A stretch of DNA of 64,000 nt. Origin: JAEDHM01 sp964368645 (GTDB lineage Bacteria; Bacillota; Clostridia; Christensenellales; CAG-1252). Below the pieces are notes generated by a model. It did not search any database, was not told the origin of the DNA, and saw nothing but the letters and a program-made list of their open reading frames with translations. Shown here piece after piece: positions 62,408 to 64,000 of this stretch. Within the stretch, counting starts at the first letter, position 1. The number at the start of each line of letters is the position of its first letter. A program made the position numbers and the translations under genes. Location: assembly GCA_964368645.1 (NCBI GenBank), contig CAYJBY010000001.1:62001-126000 (forward strand). Reading direction: 5' to 3'.

Positions 62408-63715
62408 TTAAAGCGCAAGCGACAGATACAAGCCGCCCAACGCCGCGAAAAGCGTGGGAACCGCTATTGCCGCTCCGTACCGCGTAAAGTCGATAAAGCG
62501 GAATTTCACCTCGTGTCTGTTCAGCATACCGCTCCACATAATGCCTGCCAACGCGCCTAAGGGGGTTAGGAACGCGCCTATATTAGAGCCTATAATGGCG
62601 GCGTACACCGCGGCGGTGAGGGTTTGACCGCCAAGCTCCCCGATAATCGAGGAGTAAAGCACGCTCATCGGAATATTATTGATTACGTTAGCCGCCAAGA
62701 AGGAGCTGACTCCGTAGGTTAAGGGGGTGAATTTTTCGCCCAAAAAGTCGGCTATTAGGGCGGTAAAGCCGCATTCCTTAAGCGCAAGCACCACCACGAA
62801 CATAGACAGCACGAAAGGCACAAGTTGCCAAGGGGTAACGCCCAGACAGTGGACAAGTTCCACAGGGCGTTGCTTTTTCACCGCTTTATAAATCAATACG
62901 ACCACAAAAAGGGATACCGCAAAGCCAAGGCTTACGTACCACATTTCCAGACCGATATAAGACGCCGCCACCAGCATAACAATACAGGCAACAAGGTGAA
63001 CCAAGCCGATAATCATCAGGGGCTTATCCTTGACTGTAAAATCCTCCATATCGTGGGAAAGAGGTTTCTTGAGCTGTTTGCCGAAGAGCAGCCACAGCAT
63101 TCCGAAAGCGGCAAGCCCTGCGAATACCGAGGGGAAAAACATATATTTGACGTAGGTGAGAAAGTCCAGATTAAGGGAAGTGGCGAGGTAAATATTAGTG
63201 GGATTGCCGATAATCAAAAACATACTCCAGGTATTGGCGGCGACAAATTCCGTCACCAGATAGGGAACGGGGTTGACCTCGGCGTTTTTGCAGAAATAGC
63301 AGATAAAGGGCGTAAAGGTCAGCACGATAATATCGTTAGAGGTGAAAACCGTCAGCACGGACACGATAAGGTACAGCCACAAAAACAGCTTGCGCTGACT
63401 GTTCCCTGCTTTTTTCAGCGCGAGGTTGGCAAAGTAACGGAAGAACCCGACCGAATCCAAAAAAACGGAGATAATCGTCATCGACAGGAAAAGTGTGAGG
63501 ATTTTAAGGGGATTGACCGCGCTGTCGGAAGTGAATTCCGTTAGCAGTTTCGAGGGCGAAACACAGCCGCAGGCGAGCAAAACCACCGCGCCCAAAAGTG
63601 CGGCGAGCCAGTACGTGCCTATGTTAAACCGCCATATCCGCACCGACGGCTTTAACAGTACCAATAGGATAATCGCAAGGCAAGTTACGCCGCTTAAGGT
63701 CAACGCCAACACCAT
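62408..63715 (-). CDS. ArsB/NhaD (SLC13-like) anion or sodium transporter
   Basis: Integral membrane permease of the ion transporter superfamily, possibly Na+/H+ antiport or anion (arsenite, citrate, sulfate) transport. 435 residues from the ATG at 63715, with GGAGG eight bases upstream; an in-frame ATG at 63742 has no such site. About 11-12 hydrophobic segments. Marked motifs: TSNDIIVLTFTPF near 115, with the N-D pair in a helix break, and IIGNPTNIYLA near 160, the GNPTN signature of this superfamily. A second half repeats it with VINNIPMSVL and IIGSNIGAFLTPLGAL near 325-355. No arsR or regulator adjoins it. Substrate unclear. Confidence 0.85.
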   Translation of the reverse strand: MVLALTLSGVTCLAIILLVLLKPSVRIWRFNIGTYWLAALLGAVVLLACGCVSPSKLLTEFTSDSAVNPLKILTLFLSMTIISVFLDSVGFFRYFANLALKKAGNSQRKLFLWLYLIVSVLTVFTSNDIIVLTFTPFICYFCKNAEVNPVPYLVTEFVAANTWSMFLIIGNPTNIYLATSLNLDFLTYVKYMFFPSVFAGLAAFGMLWLLFGKQLKKPLSHDMEDFTVKDKPLMIIGLVHLVACIVMLVAASYIGLEMWYVSLGFAVSLFVVVLIYKAVKKQRPVELVHCLGVTPWQLVPFVLSMFVVVLALKECGFTALIADFLGEKFTPLTYGVSSFLAANVINNIPMSVLYSSIIGELGGQTLTAAVYAAIIGSNIGAFLTPLGALAGIMWSGMLNRHEVKFRFIDFTRYGAAIAVPTLFAALGGLYLSLAL

Positions 63716-63816
63716 AAAAAGCACCTCCGCTTTCAGCCACATTATAGACTTAAGCTAAGCGGTTGGCAACCGTTTTTTTCAAAGTAAAAAAATTGCCGTT
63801 AAAACTTCCGCGGCTG

Positions 63817-63845
63817 TTGAATTATTGCCGAGAATATGCGATAAT
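63817..63845 (+). promoter_or_regulatory. Possible promoter of the radical-SAM activase gene
   Basis: -35 TTGAAT (63817-63822), 17-base spacer, -10 GATAAT (63840-63845). Confidence 0.5.
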
Positions 63846-63903
63846 TAATCTAATACAAGCCCTTGCAAAAAGCACTAAGGCAAGGGATATAAGGACAAAA
63901 CAG

Positions 63904-64000
63904 ATGACGGGAGTATTGGACGTAGCCGCCTTTTGCATAGACGAGTACGAAAAGCTGTACGGCTTCGGCAAAAGGCTAATAATATGGACGCAGGGCTGTT
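63904..64000 (+). CDS. Radical-SAM glycyl-radical activase-like protein (5' end only)
   Basis: The first 32 codons are visible, running off the edge. The N-terminus (LDVAAFCIDEYEKLYGFG) leads to KRLIIWTQGC, the pattern that precedes the radical-SAM cysteine motif CxxxCxxC in activating enzymes such as anaerobic ribonucleotide reductase activator NrdG and pyruvate formate-lyase activator; the final Cys is the first of that motif. ATG at 63904 with AAGGAC upstream. Family placement rests on this short segment only. Confidence 0.65.
   Translation, partial: MTGVLDVAAFCIDEYEKLYGFGKRLIIWTQGC

Overview
The window looks like a contig from an uncultured anaerobic gut-type Bacillota (Clostridia-like; Christensenellales is my guess, at low confidence). 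The reasons are strong GGAGG ribosome sites, sigma-70-type promoters, many lipobox lipoproteins, a DnaD-type replication protein, a Bacillus-type ThyA, a collagen-like surface protein and a split cobalamin methionine synthase. A run of exactly 100 N (51308-51407) marks a scaffold join inside one large gene. No rRNA, tRNA, CRISPR array or insertion sequence was recognised.

Layout. 1-805 is the start of an acidic zinc-ribbon protein that runs off the edge. 1093-4845 is a metF / MetH-reactivation-domain / metH operon. 4972-9554 holds a peptidase E-like protein, uppP, ychF and argS. 9715-13593 holds a lipid kinase-like protein, an IMP dehydrogenase of the Tritrichomonas foetus type, and a dihydroorotase-like protein that has lost most metal ligands. 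14070-26126 holds exported and membrane proteins: a phosphoesterase lipoprotein, an M18 aminopeptidase, a small HEFGH membrane protein, a MATE exporter, a lipase-like lipoprotein, two paralogous membrane proteins and a sugar symporter.

26455-40265 is a compact phage-derived module read leftwards: terminase, portal, scaffold, coat, decoration, adaptor, a nozzle-like protein and four membrane or coiled-coil proteins. A divergent LexA/CI-like repressor sits at its head, and a palindromic operator-like site covers the -35 box of the structural operon. The gene order fits a short-tailed (podovirus) virion. I see no integrase, replication, lysis or tail-fibre gene, so it may be a remnant, a satellite, or a domesticated particle or gene-transfer system. 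It is the best candidate here for an undescribed system.

40760-55479 carries large cell-surface lipoproteins (a 1,032-residue protein, a gapped InlB/GLUG-repeat protein of at least 1,800 residues, and a smaller GLUG protein), with a PfkB sugar kinase and mannose-6-phosphate isomerase between them. 55493-61184 is a tight rightward run: thyA, a flavin reductase-like protein, a DnaD-domain protein, a GH127 glycosidase and an AlkD-like repair protein. 61309-64000 holds the collagen-like protein, an anion permease-like transporter and the start of a radical-SAM activase-like gene.

Intergenic DNA is rich in repeats: degenerate tandem arrays between genes (15403-15522, 22970-23262, 62045-62310), palindromic elements with GTCATTCTGAG ends, and an AT-rich promoter-like repeat region (47390-48350) ahead of the large surface protein.
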